From Ctena decussata (Eukaryota; Mollusca; Bivalvia; Lucinida; Lucinidae), in the NCBI GenBank assembly GCA_963989385.1, contig OZ022514.1, forward strand, positions 25,771,222 to 25,835,221: a stretch of DNA of 64,000 nt, written 5' to 3'. Below, piece by piece: positions 11,567-23,605 of this stretch. Made by a program: the position numbers and the translations under genes. Every line of letters starts with the position of its first letter. Positions within the stretch are counted from its first letter, which is position 1. Below the pieces are notes generated by a model. The model was not told the origin of the DNA. It did not search any database and worked only from the letters and a program-made list of their open reading frames with translations.

Positions 11567-13036
11567 TTATCATGTGTATTCCTTACTTATCGATATCCTA
11601 AATCCATAATTAATTTACGGATATCCGGAAGTTTACACGCGAATAAAGAAATCACAGCAATGGAAATGTTTGCCAGATTTTGGACCTGCAGGTTTGCTAG
11701 AATTTAAAATCTTATGGTGGCACGGTGGGTATGCCTCTATGTATTTCCGGCTGTCATTTCTACAAATGGGGAACGGCTTCCATTTCTACAAAGGGGAACA
11801 GCTTTATTGACTTCCACATAGTTTTCCTGTACCGAAAAATTATTAAAAAACACTTTGCATCCAAAGGAGCAAATGCTTTTCTAAAAGAGTTGACTCCCTT
11901 GGAAAGGTAGATATAAATCAAAATTGCCGAGATGCTTCCACATGAAATGTACCCAGTCTCCTTAAGCGCGCACATATTTACATGTACGCTCTCAATTTCT
12001 TTTCGGTTCATTCTTCATTTGTGTGCCAATTAGAACTTTAACTGAAATTGTGTGGTCTTATCTTTCTTTGACTAGCAGTCCTAGGTATCTTAAAGGTCAC
12101 CAGAAGATTTGATAATTTTGCATTCACAAATCTTCCTGAAGGCAAACGTACAGGGCAATCCGGTACACTTTATGCTCAGCTCTGGGTTTATTCTTCATAC
12201 TCTGCGTCCTGAAAGTAAACTCTTGGACAGTCGATTTCCGAATCGAATCAAATAACAGCTAATTTAAAAAAAGCACATTCATTAGGCAGTGATAGGAATC
12301 GAGCCAGCGGCCTACAGATTCGCATCTAACACTGGTGAAGTGCAGGAAGGTTTTCACTTTTTTATTTTATGAGGGTCAGAAAGTTTACGGATGATAAGAC
12401 GAACATCTTGCATTTGTGCATTCTAGTTTGGATTTTTGGTGGTAGGTTTTATACTCATGCTCAGTTTGCTGTTGGTTGAATAAATATACAAAGTACGTGC
12501 GTATTTTAACAGTTCCTCACACCTCTTCTGTTTTCAACTTTCAAGCAGACTGTTTAGGTACACAGTCAAAGGTCTTAACAATTATTCAAGGTATGGAGTT
12601 TGCCGAAGTTTAGCGATTCATATACAGTTTAAGTGTATGTACAGTATTATGGCTGCTTTTTGTGCTACGCGCCAAACGTCAGATGGCACGTACATGTAGC
12701 AAGCCTCCAATTTTCCCCACACATCCCCCCTCGCCCACCCACTCACCCACGCACCCCGACACCCTTTTTAGGTTCATCGTCGAACTTCGTAGTCGCCAGA
12801 CTATTTCAGAATGGAAAGGTATTCTTGCAAGCCAACCAGTCAATCAGGGTTTTGCTATTCGCTTATATAAACAGCTTGTCGTCAGACTAAGCACGTTTTT
12901 GCTGTTGTCACATGCGACAAGAGTCCTCTTTCAAATTAAAAAAAGAGTCCTCTTTGAAGATTCAAATGTTATAAATCTCAGTGTGTGTAACAACAATGTA
13001 GCCAACACTCTTCTATTGAATTGACAGCGAGAGAGC

Positions 13037-13086
<50 letters not shown>

Positions 13087-13899
13087 GAGAGCATCGACTG
13101 TTCAGTGTTCAAGTCATGTTTGGATGTTTGGTACCAAAACATCACTACAGGCGTCATTCCAGACTAAATTAATTTTATACTAATGTATTACAACACATCT
13201 TCGTCTCATTTGTAGATATATCCATTATTAAATAGGAATTCGTTAGTCTAAACTTGATGTAGTAAGTGTAAGTGCTGCTCGCCTCCCCCTCCCCCCCCCC
13301 TCGCGGCCGCCAAACCTCCTTCCATCCCCGCTCGGCTTGTTTCTTTCTCACTTAAGTATATACCACTGGTAATTGTTGAGTAAATTATAAAATCAGATTG
13401 TAGATTATTTCGAAAACTAGACAAACAAAATGACAAGAAAGAAAAAAACATCTCTTACTTCGTAGCGGGTTCTAATGAAATTATCTGGTTAATTCATGTT
13501 CGCCATACATTATACGTGGCATGTCGGCTGCCTATAGTTCTAGGTAATATGAATACGTCATCATTTTCAACAATGAGGTAACAACAAAGTGACCTAATAA
13601 ATTATTTGACAGATAACATATGACTGTTTGAAAGATAAATAAAGTTTGAAAAGGATATCATTGTCATAAATTGGAGTGGCAGGTCAAATTTGTACAATGC
13701 CAATCAGGCCAGCAGTCGGGCGAGCCCCCGGTGAGGTACGTTCTACGAGTTTGTAGTCTATTTTAGCTCACTAAACTCCGTACTTTTTCTCCTCTGCAAG
13801 TTTTTTAGCAATTTGAGCTCATGTTTGACAAGCTGTCGACCTTAATTTTCTGTCTAAATTGTAGCTGTCCGGCAAGTATTGCTAGTGCTCATATCACGT
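11567..13899. other. Intergenic DNA, no gene recognised
   Basis: It includes a GA microsatellite at about 13030-13092 and a C-run near 13285-13300. Near 12296-12335 is a stretch that weakly resembles a reverse-oriented tRNA-like B box and anticodon stem, possibly a SINE fragment. No convincing ORF. Confidence 0.5.
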
Positions 13900-14680
13900 G
13901 CAAGACCGTTTCTTGAGCGTTAAAACCACTTTTGCCATCTTTCATATTGCAATTTAAAAATGTTCCAAAACGATATTGCTTGAAATTTCACATGCACAAA
14001 GAAGAAATAATAAAGTTTTCGATGGCATGGGTGTGCGCATTGGAGAAAGTCCCAGTTCTCTGTAAATTTGCCATATATGGGCATGGTGGCCATCTTGGTC
14101 ATGTGACCTGGGCCAAATATATAAATTTCTTTCTCGCTTTGCCTGAAGGCTGCAGATGATATTTAATTAAAATTGGCCCAGTAGTTTCAGAGGAGAAGTC
14201 CTTTAAAAATGTTGACACACAACAGACAAATGACCTTTGGCCAAAGTCACTAAATAACCTTGACCTCAAATATTCATAGCGATTGACGATGACTGCATTT
14301 CCATTTCAAAGAGCACAACAGCAACAGAAAAATGCACTTTTTCAGCTTTTCCCATTCAAAAGCCTACGGGACCAAATTTGACTTTGCGGTAAAAGAGGTC
14401 GAGGTCAACCTAAGGTCATCATTTATATAAACTTTGTAGTACTGGAGTCCAAAATGCTACATAGCATGCTTCAAGGCAATCCGCCGAGTGGCTCTGGAGA
14501 AGAAAATTTTTTAAGGTTTTAATTATATATGAGCATGGCAGCCATGTTGGTCACGTGACCTCGGCCAAATATGTAAACTTTCGTTCTCCCATTCTGTTAA
14601 GTCTCTATATGAAATTTGGCTTCAATTGGCCCAATGGCTTCTGAGGAGAAGAGTTAAAAAAAGTTTTTAAAAAAATGACG
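13900..14680. repeat. Two ~450 bp units of a degenerate core repeat
   Basis: The landmark GTGACCTSGGCCAAATAT occurs near 14104 and 14557, each followed by AATTGGCCCARTRGYTTC and GAGGAGAAG. This looks like the core of another pearl-like element whose ends are not preserved. Confidence 0.55.
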
Positions 14681-14986
14681 CAAATCATTTTTCATGCCTT
14701 TTTATGTGAATACTTGTTTACAGTTGGCTAATCACGGTCATTTACTCTGACGAAACCTTTGGCAAGCAGCTTGCAGCGATACCACACGGTGATATATTTT
14801 ATCTGATAGAGCAATGAGGTTTGGACAGCTTTTGTCCCTGCTACTAGAAGGTGATAATATATGAACGAAGTGACTCATGGAAAAATGAAACTAAGAAGCA
14901 CAACAACAACAACAACAACAAAAAAACAAACAATAACAATTAAAGAACTGACATACAAAATTTCAAAGTATCAAATACAACCATAA
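14681..14986. other. Duplicated segment, copy 1 (left part)
   Basis: It matches 45795..46190, including GCAGCTTGCAGCGATA and TGATATATTTTATCTGATAG. Homology stops at ACCATAA and resumes at about 20915 with AGATAAACGCTAGCTGG, matching 46190-46260. The gap is exactly the large insertion 14987..20914. Confidence 0.8.
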
Positions 14987-16127
14987 CAAGAGGCCCAAAT
15001 GGGCCTGATATCGCTCACCTGGCTTTTGTGCAATGGGACCATTCTGATACAAAATTGGTCCAATTCCAATAAGATTTTCTCATTTTCACATTTTGCTACT
15101 TTTAGTAACAGAGGCCAACTTGACTGGTCTTTATATATTTACTTTTGACACATCTCAATACAAGAATCATTTTGCCACAAATTTCATCAAAATCCATTCA
15201 GGGCCCGGGGTTACTGAGATGTTGTCAGTTTCATGTTTTGTTATATTTTTAGTAACGGCAGATGGCGGCCATCTTGGAATGCCAAAATGCAAAAAAAAAA
15301 AACAAAAAAAAAAACGGAAAGCTTTCATGCAAGGACCATTTTGACACACAATTGGTCCAGCTCCATTCTAATTTTCTAATTTTCATATTTTGCTATTTTA
15401 AGTAACAGAGGCCAACTTGACGGGTCTATATTCGTTAATTTTTTAAAGGACTGAAAGCAAGAATCAGTTTGCCACAAATTTCGTATAATTAATTCAGCAG
15501 TTAATGAAATATTGTCATTTTCATGTTTTGTGCTATTTTTAGTAACGGCAGATGGCGACCATCTTGGAATGCCAAAATGCAAAAAAATCGAAAAAGCTTA
15601 ACGCTTAATGAAAGGACCATTCTGATAGAAAATTAGTCCAATTCCATTGAGATTTTCTAATTTTCACATTTTTCTATTTTTAGTTACAGTGGCCAATATG
15701 ACTGGTCTACAGTTAGTTATTTCTGAAACATCTCAATGTAAGAATCATTTTGATACAAATCTCGTCGAAATCCATTCAGGGGTTACTGAGATATTGTCAT
15801 TTTCATGTTTTGTGCTATTTTTAGTAACGGCAGATGGCGGCCATCTTGGAATGCCAAAATGCAAAAAATCGAAAAAGCTAAATGAAAGGATCCACTGCTG
15901 CATATAGGGTGATTTCAAGACGCATTTCTGCGCTGAACTCAGTAATTGAATTATGAACCATGAAAGATTATTATATTACTCTTATCTCTCCCCCACTCTG
16001 GGTATAATTATCAGCAGCTGCATACAATTAGTGACGATACCTGAAAGATCCTCTTATATGTAATGCACTGCCCATGCATTAGAAAAATATTTCACTCTGC
16101 ATAAATATTAATTGCGAGGAAGAACAA

Positions 16128-18580
16128 CAAGACCTGTCAGCGGGACAGGATAGCTCGCCTGACAGCGCCTTGCCCATCACCTAAAAAACTTTAACATAAA
16201 TATATTGTTCTATTTTCCTTGTTCATGAAAATGATCAGTAGAAAATAAGCAACATTTATCTTTCAAAATAATCGTTCAGAACTTTACTAGATTGAAAGGC
16301 GACATTGTTTTTTCATTGGTATAAATTATTTATTCTATCGCAAGGTACTGCTGCAAATAAATTATGTTTGAGCTACATATAAAAACTGTTGAAAAATGAT
16401 TTTGTTCATTTTAGTTGGTAACCAATAAGGGACACTATTGATATCAGAAATTTGAATATATGGTGAAAATACAATATACAGGTATCGGTACAGGTAGTGG
16501 ATCCCATCTATTCCTACACCTTCGTTTATCATACACTGCTCGTCGGGTTTCAAAAAAGAAATAATTATTGTATTTGATGGAGCGACTTAACTTTTTTTTC
16601 CAAAACAGTTTGTGCCCTGCCCAGTATGGTGGTATTAAAATCATATGGCATTAATGATCATCGTGACAAACAGCTAGCATGAAGGTCAAGGTCACACTGC
16701 GCACATACACTTTGTGTATGAAAACATTTAGTGTCCAGCCTATAAGTTTGTCCTGCGAGGTGGGATTTCAGAATTATTTGGCATATATTGAAGACTGATC
16801 ATGACAAGATGATGCGTCATGTACAAGAAACATGTTGCTAGCTCAAAGGTCAAGTCACAGTTTGCACTTAAAGTGTTTTGTATAACAACATATTAAACAG
16901 TACATTCATTCTCAGATATATAATATGTTATACAAAACGAGATTCAGAAGAAAGTCAACTGGCTTGAAATTCAAGTCTGTATACCCTTCGTGTGCGTGTG
17001 AGTGCTAGTGCACATGCACCTTTGTAAAATACTCGCCTGTTGCGTTTAGCTCACTTTCTAAGTAACCAAGAGGGATAGAGTCTTCAGACTTGCTCCACAG
17101 ATACGTCTGAGGAAGATCTACTAAAACAAGAGCTGTCGCCTGACAGCATAGCTCGCCTGAATTGGTGCTTGCCAATCACATAGTCGATATGGTGGTGTGG
17201 ACTGCTATGCATAAAATTTCAGGCAAGCATGTCCAAAATAAAAACACATTTATAAACAAAAGCTATCTCAGAGATAAGTCTTAAAATAAAATTGAAATGA
17301 AAAAATGGAATAAAATAAAATTTCAAAGTCCATGAGCTTGAGGTAAAAAAAACTGAGGGGGCGGGGAGGCTAGGATGTACCATGAACCATTATCTAACAT
17401 CAGTCCAATTATTAGTAATAAGTATCAACTGAGTCCATCATCATGGCACTGTGAAATAATGTCTTCATAAATATAAAACTTTAACCAAAATCTTTAAGAC
17501 AAAGCTCTAAGTTGATGACCTTGACTTCAAGGTCATCCAGTGGGGTAAGTATAAGGTGTTTTGTAAAAACTCAAAAAAGTGTCTAACATCAGTTCAAGTA
17601 TAAACTAAATCGCTGCAAAGCATTATGAATCAGTATGCATTTTACAAAACTTTAATAAAGACCAAAATTTCCTAAGTCCCTGACCTTGACATCAAGGTCA
17701 CTGAGCGGGGTTGGGGTAGTACTCTGTAGCTCTAACTACAGTGCAAATATAAAAAAGAATTCATCTATGGGTTCAGGAGATATGTGTCTTTAAAAAACTT
17801 TAACCAAAACATCCAATCAATAAAAAGACAATTTTCTAAGTCCATGACCTTGACATCAAGGTCACCTAGGGGGGTGTGGGTAGTACCTGCAAAAACTTTA
17901 GGCCAATATCTAACTTCAGTGCAAGTATCAAAGGAATCCATTCATGGGTTAAGGAGCTATTGGGCTTTATAAAACTTTAACCCAAACATCCAGTCCCCAA
18001 AAATCCTCCCAATTTTCTAAGTCCATGACCTTGACATCAAGGTCACTGAGTGGGGTGGGGGTGGTACCCTGTCAAACTTTGGTCCAATATCTAACTACAG
18101 TGCAGGTATCAAAAGAATCCATCCATGGGTTAAGGAGATATAGGTCTTTAAAAAACTTTAACCAAAACATCCAATTCGAACGCCGACGTTGACGCTGACG
18201 CCGACGCCGACGCCGTGGTGACAACAATAGCTCTTCCTGAACTTTCGTTCAGGCGAGCTAAAAAGGCGATGCACACCAGGCCATGGGCTAAATTTCATGG
18301 TTGATTGAATATTAATAAAATATTCACCTGTTGTGTGTAGCTCAGTTTCTAAGTAACCGCAAGGCCTAAGGTCTTCAAACTTGCTACATAGATACTTCTG
18401 GAAAAGATCTACTGAAAGCGGCGATGCATAGAGGGCCATGACAGATATTTCACGGTTGATGGAATAAAGAAAAAAATATTCACCTGTTGCGTTTATCTCA
18501 GTTTCTGAGTAACAGCAAGGGCTAGAGTCTTCAAATTTGCTTCATAGATACATCTGAGGAAGAGCTACTGTCACGTATAT
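16128..18580 (+). mobile_element. Pearl-like element B1, 3' end not found
   Basis: It starts CAAGACCTGTCAGCGG, with a hairpin CCTGTC...GACAGG, then TAGCTCGCCTG. Core units with GTTTCTRAGTAACMR and TAGATACRTCTG occur at 17040-17126, 18265-18440 and 18440-18580. They are interrupted by B2. The expected hairpin plus GAGCTAAAAA end is missing; a SINE follows directly. Confidence 0.5.
17127..18264 (+). mobile_element. Pearl-like element B2, complete
   Basis: The 5' end is CAAGAGCTGTCGCCTGACAGC (hairpin) followed by TAGCTCGCCTGA. The core has ~165 bp units containing the palindromic box CCTTGACATCAAGGTCA (about 17520, 17685, 17848, 18024). It then has GACGCC repeats (18190-18215), a hairpin GAACTTTCGTTC, and AGGCGAG plus CTAAAAA. 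It sits inside a core unit of B1, between CTACTAAAA and GGCGATGCA, without an evident target duplication, as expected for Helitron-type insertion. Confidence 0.7.
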
Positions 18581-18598
18581 TTCAGTCTGTTCATTGAT

Positions 18599-18864
18599 TG
18601 ATTGATTTATTGCTTTACGTCCACGGTAAACAGCTATGGTCATGTCGAGACGGTCAGTTAACCTAACTACACTATTCCTGGGCAGGCTTAGGCCTCCTAA
18701 GCGGTTAACCAGTACTAAGTGCACATTCTTTCGCCAGTAACTGACAACTGCCCTTCTTGAATCAGCGGAAGGAGAAACGAAAGTATGTGGCCAGACCGGA
18801 TATCGAACCCAGTACCTCTGACTTATGAGTCAGGTTCCCTACCGATTGCGATACGCGGCTCGGC
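18599..18864 (-). mobile_element. tRNA-derived SINE
   Basis: Read on the minus strand, the 5' end is tRNA-like: an anticodon-arm stem CTGAC/GTCAG around CAT and a B box close to GGTTCGATATCC. The 3' end is a short ATCAATCAATCA tail. Near-identical TTCAG...TTCATTGAT segments flank it (18581-18598 and 18865-18878, differing by a 4-nt indel), so it is a retroposed insertion. Bivalve SINEs with this organisation are known; I cannot assign the family. Confidence 0.7.
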
Positions 18865-21343
18865 TTCAGTTCATTGATATTGTCGTATCTCTGGCAATAT
18901 TTAGATGTTTGAATAATTCAGGAGAACTGTTTATTCTGACACTGCAGCTGATCTCATTTTTTCACTTGGTCGGTATTGTCCATTTTAAACTTATGCTTGT
19001 TAATGTCAAGCTCGCGCAAAGTCACACTTAGTTGCTTTTTTGTACCTTTTTTATGCTTACATCACATTTATCTTCCAGAAAGTCTGTAAAATCGAATGTT
19101 CACAAGCAAAGACTCCGATTAGCTCGAATTTGTCGCAGTCTCTTGGTAGCCACTGACCCAATACTTCCTCACGCTGTAGGGCAGACTGACTGGACTGTGC
19201 AAATGAACAGACTGAACTGAAATTAAACTGTACGAACATTTTAAATGCATGCGTTTTATAATTTCCGCTGTTTGTATCAAAGAAATCAATTTTTTATTAA
19301 CTATTGCTTTTATCATTTTGTTCCTCCTTGCAATTAAAATATATGCAGAGAGAAATATTTTACTAATGCATGGGCAGTGCAGTACTTATAAGAGAATCTT
19401 TTAGGTATCCTCACTAACTATATACAGCTGCTGATAATTATACCCAGAGTGGGGGAAAGATAAGAGTAATATAATAATCTTTCATGGTTCATGATTCAAT
19501 TATTGAGTTCAGCGCAGATATGCGTCTTGAAATCACCCTGTATGCAGCAGTGGGATCATTCTGATAGAAAATTAGTCCAATTCCATTGAGGTTTTCTAAT
19601 TTTCACATTTTTCTATTTATAGTAACAGTGGCCGACATGACTGATCTATAGTTAATTACTTTTGAAACATCTCAATGCAAGAATCATTTTGACAAAAATT
19701 TTCGTCGAATTCCATTCAGCGGTTACTGAGATATTGTCATTTTCATGTGTTGTGCTATTTTTAGTAACGGCAGATGGCGGCCATCTTGGAATGCGAAATT
19801 GCAATTAAGAGAAATGGCTTCATGCAAGGAACATTCTGACATAAAATTGGTCCAATTCCATTCAAGGGTTACTGAGTAATTGTCATTTTATGTTTGTGCT
19901 ATTTTTAGTAACGGCAGATGGCGGCCATCTTGGAATGCCGAATTGCAATTTATCGAAACGGCTTCATGTAAGGAGCATTCTGACACAAAACTGGTCCATT
20001 TCCATTCTAGGGTTCTTGAGTAATTGTCATTTTTATTTTTGTGCTATTTTTAGTAACGGCCCCGTGGTGGCCATCTTGGATAGTCAACTGGCACAAAATT
20101 GAAGGACCATTTCTGACCAAATCTGACCAGAATCGATTGCGTTTTCTTGAGATAATGACATTTGATAAAAATCGGTCTTGTAAGCGCTAAGTAGGTCACT
20201 GTGACCTAATTCCACTATAGATTTTTTCATTTTTACAATTTTGAATACCAAGGTCCGATTCATGTTCCATGCAAACTTTCAACCAACTATACCAAACGGT
20301 TCTGGAGAAGAAGTTGATTTTGTTGTTTTTGCTATTTTTAGTAATGGCAGCCGTCTTGGATGTTTGACTGAACCCAATTTTACAATTTTGAAACCCTGAA
20401 GTCTGGTCATGATCCATGTGAAATTTGAGACCAATGGGTTCAGTGGTTTTACAGCAGAAGTTGTTTGAAGTTGTTTGAATAAGTTGTTTTCTGACAGTGG
20501 CATTTGAGCGAAATTACACTCGTTAACAGAAAGTAGGTCACTGTGACAAAACTCCGCTACAGATTTTTTTATTTTTACAATTTTGAATACCAAGGTTTCA
20601 CTTATGTACTTTGCCAAAATTCAGACAAATATACCCAGTGGTTCTGGAGAAGAAGTTTATTTTGTTGTTTTTGCTATTTTTAGTAACGACGCCCATCTTG
20701 GATTTTCAACCTGACCCAATTTTATAATTCTGAGACCCTGGAGTCAGGTTATGCTCCATGTGAAATTTTAGAACCATGGGACCAGCAGTTTTATAGATGA
20801 AGATGTTTGAATATTTGTTTTTAGGTGTTGACGGACACATTTCGGGACGACGCACGACGCACGCATTGGTATGACAATAGCTCACTATGGCCCTTCGGGC
20901 CAGGTGAGCTAAAAAATTAGAAGATAAACGCTAGCTGGTGTCCTTTGCGGGACCACACTTGAATAAACATGATCGGATGGCTGCAGTTAATAAATACATC
21001 CCTACATTAAAAACTTTTCCGCAAATTATAAAAATACAAAAAAAAAAAAAAAAAAAAAGAAAGAAAGAAAAAGAAAATGTGCTTAAGATCTGTGTATTTC
21101 ATTTCTATCATGCGCTGTCAATCAATGCGAGCCTTCGAAAATATTTACCTTACATACCGTAGTTTTGGGTTAATACTGTTCAGCATTTTCGTATATATAT
21201 ATAATAGTAATAACGTAACGTTTATTGTCACGATACACTGATGAGTTGGTACGAAATGCATTTGTTTTTGTGACGATTAAACAAAAAAAATAGCATGTGA
21301 AGTCTTTATCGATTTTAGCTATATATATATATATATATATATG

Positions 21344-21564
21344 TTGGTTTTGAATTATAAGAAATGAATTTTATTTTTGTGGATTTTATCGATGTGTAAA
21401 CGCCGGCGAATCACTCACAAACTGAATCTTAAGTTTGTGAGTGATTCGCCGGCGTTTAAACATCCATAAAATTCACAAAAATAAAATAAGTTTGTGAGTG
21501 ATTCGCCGGCGTTTACACATCGATAAAATCCACAAAAATAAAATTCATTTCTTATAATTCCAAC
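21344..21564. repeat. Three-armed inverted repeat (foldback)
   Basis: The outer arms (about 21344-21422 and 21487-21564) are near-perfect complements through GTGTAAACGCCGGCGAATC. A third copy in the orientation of the right arm lies between them (21431-21487). This gives one inverted arm and two tandem direct arms, all with the box CGCCGGCG. Confidence 0.8.
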
Positions 21565-21770
21565 TCGGTCATTTTTATCTTTAAAATGTCAGCTATGCCG
21601 AGTATTTTAGAAACTGCCGCAAAGAAAATAGTCCAAGTAGTTCCCGATTTCCAGTTCAAGGGATTTATCGAAGTTTAAACGCCGTTTTCTGTACGCCCTT
21701 GACCAACCAAATTGTGCTAAATTAGCAGTAGAAACTTGAGTCGGAGTTATAAGTACGTAAATAAAACACA

Positions 21771-22095
21771 GGGTATAATCGATTGCGCTAATTTTCGCTT
21801 CCTGCAGAGACTGTACATCATATTTGGCTTCCGCCGAGACTGTCCGCGAACTCTTGCTTCCTGCCGAGATTTTTGTAAATGATAAATGGCTTTCTGCAGA
21901 GACTGTCCGCGTGATTCTGCTTCCTGCCGAGGCTCTCGGCAGGAAGAAGAGTCACGCGGACAGTCTCGGCAGGAAACCATTTTTCGAGTACAGTAGTCTC
22001 TGCAGGAAGCAAGAGTTCGCGGACAGTCTCGGCGGAAGCCAAATATGACGGACAGTCTCTGCAGGAAGCGAAAATTGGCGGAATCGATTATACCC
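21771..22095. mobile_element. 325-bp near-perfect palindromic element
   Basis: It begins GGGTATAATCGATT, ends AATCGATTATACCC, and its centre at about 21933 is CCGAGGCTCTCGG. Each arm carries four CTTCCTGCMGAGACTGT boxes. Both strands stay open, so the two strands have near-identical 74-codon reading frames, a by-product of the symmetry. A half copy is at 7972..8136. No target duplication is clear. Confidence 0.8.
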
Positions 22096-22126
22096 AGTGT
22101 AAAAGGGCAACGATCAAAATCTACTC

Positions 22127-23605
22127 AGTCGCTTACCACATCCTGTCCTCAGCAGTAAATGGGAAAGGGAAAAAAACAAAATAACAACATAAAATAAGAC
22201 TGCATAGCCGTTTTGAAAACAAGACAAGCTACAAGCTTTCTCTAAACCCTAAGGAAGGCTAAGTCGGCAGTACTTGTTTTTCACCTTAATGACCCTATAT
22301 CGTATTTTTTATAGATCTATTTTGTTTGAATGATGAAATGATACTTTACTATTCAAAGAAGGGAAACTACAACTGCTTGCATTAAGTCCCCGTTATTTTC
22401 TGACACCATGTATTATTAAAATTAACTTACCTTATAAAGAATCCTTGAATAACAGAATGCCAGCGTCAGGCATGGAATAAAGAGCACGAATATAAACAGA
22501 CAAAGTGTATATGACTGGTTCGAAGTACTTTTTGATTTCCAGTTGGGGGCACACGATATGTCAATTCCCTCTAATGAATAAGATCCCCAGCCAATCAACG
22601 GCAATACCGCCCAGAATAGTCCGAAAACAAAACAGAACAGAATAGCAGACAAAACCTTGGTCTTTCCAATTCTGATACGTTTATGAGTATTGAAGATCAA
22701 GGAGCGATGTATCGAAAGTCCTGTTAATAAGAATATTGAAGCTGTCCCCAAAAGGGTGACAATAAATCCGTCCCATTGGCACCCTACTTCCCCAAAAATG
22801 TATTCCTCCGCGAAACTTGATACGATTACAAATGGAAAAGCATTAATGACAATAAGCAAATCGCAAGTTATAACAGAAACGATCCAAAAGTTAGTTTTTG
22901 TGTGGAGTTTCCTCGTTGTTATGTATACATACAGTACCGAAATATTTTCAAATAATGCCAGAAAAAATACCACCGACATAGAAATGGCAATGACCTTGTA
23001 CACTTCACTAGTCACCGGTGGGGCATAACTTTCGGAATAACTGTCATTCTCCATATTTAAACCAGTCAACACTGTTCGATTCTTCATTTCCGGTGAATTT
23101 GCAATCTTTCTATATCGCAAATTAATCAACTTTCTTCTTTAAGAAATCTCAATACTCTTGTAAGGAACATCGAATCTTTTGATCTTGTGCGACAGACACA
23201 GGAAGGAACAGTGTTTGAATCCTTGACAGCTTAACGTTTTATAAGAATGACTAAAAGACATATCTCAATGCGCATGCTCGTAGTAAACGTCTTGTTAATT
23301 GCTCATTTTTTTTGCTGGACATTGTTTTAACATTTTCAGTGCACATTGGTTAGCACCTGTACTCAGATAAGCGACCTTGGTGCCTGATATCCAAGGGAAG
23401 ATAAGCCATAGGCATATTTTTACATGGGAAGAATAATTGTCTTGGTCATAAGCAAACAGCACATACCCATACCACCATAGATGTGCACAGGGTGGTCTGT
23501 GTATGTCCAGTGGTACCTATTCTCTAAGACAGTTTTCTCTATGTTGGCTGCCATAACCTCTTATAGACTAAGTATATTTGTCTTTTTCTTACAATTTTAT
23601 ATCCC
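22127..23605. other. Duplicated segment, copy 1 (opsin-exon part)
   Basis: It matches copy 2 over the intron side (CTTACCACATCCTGTCCTC, also at 48230), the exon, and the upstream side to about 23605 (GTGCACAGGGTGGTCTGTG, also at 58443). No insertion interrupts this copy, so CATGTATTATTAAAATT at 22408 is the empty site for the 7.2 kb element of copy 2. Confidence 0.85.
22431..23087 (-). CDS. Opsin-like GPCR, exon for TM1-TM5 (copy 1)
   Basis: The ATG at 23087 is the first Met shared by both copies; the frame upstream is open but has no ATG. The exon encodes about 219 residues with five membrane segments and Asn-X-Ser/Thr sites in the N-terminus. The TM3 start reads GCQWDGF, placing Asp where vertebrate opsins have the Glu113 counterion. 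Loop 2 reads GWGSYSLEGIDISC, matching the Glu181 and disulfide-Cys positions. TM4 Trp and TM5 Pro are present. The exon ends at a perfect GTAAGT donor (22425-22430). The TM3 end reads HRS and lacks one codon relative to copy 2 (HRY), so receptor coupling may be damaged. About 23 substitutions separate the copies by eye. TM6-TM7, with the retinal lysine, was not found, so the opsin call rests on this half. Confidence 0.75.

Larger units (their letters stand above)
15893..19552. mobile_element. 3.66 kb element with ~230 bp terminal inverted repeats
   Basis: It begins CACTGCTGCATA and ends TATGCAGCAGTG. The outer ~230 bp of each side are imperfect inverted copies (15893-16120 against 19325-19552), including GGGCAGTGCA and GCGCTGAACTCA blocks. 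GGATC flanks both ends (15888-15892 and 19553-19557). Removing the element restores a normal core unit of element A, compare AAAGGACCATTCTGATAG at 15612. The interior holds pearl-like DNA and a SINE; no transposase is seen, so the superfamily is unknown. Confidence 0.75.
14987..20914 (+). mobile_element. Large pearl-like element A, with nested insertions
   Basis: The 5' end is CAAGAGGCCCAAATGGGCC (a hairpin) followed by GCTCACCTGG. The 3' end is GGCCCTTCGGGCC (hairpin), then AGGTGAG and CTAAAAA, preceded by GACGCACGACGCACGC repeats. The core holds ~285 bp units with the box CAGATGGCGGCCATCTTGGA and, on the right, ~340 bp units with GTAGGTCACTGTGAC. Copy 2 of the duplicated segment reads straight through CCATAAAAATT with no insert, giving an empty site. 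A 3.7 kb element interrupts the core. Confidence 0.75.

Noticed and set aside
12296..12340. Possible tRNA-like sequence on the minus strand
   Set aside because: Only a B-box-like and an anticodon-stem-like part can be seen; no full cloverleaf, so no tRNA gene is called.
21818..22048. Two 74-codon ORFs on opposite strands
   Set aside because: They are mirror products of the palindromic element, with no family resemblance and no flanking gene structure.
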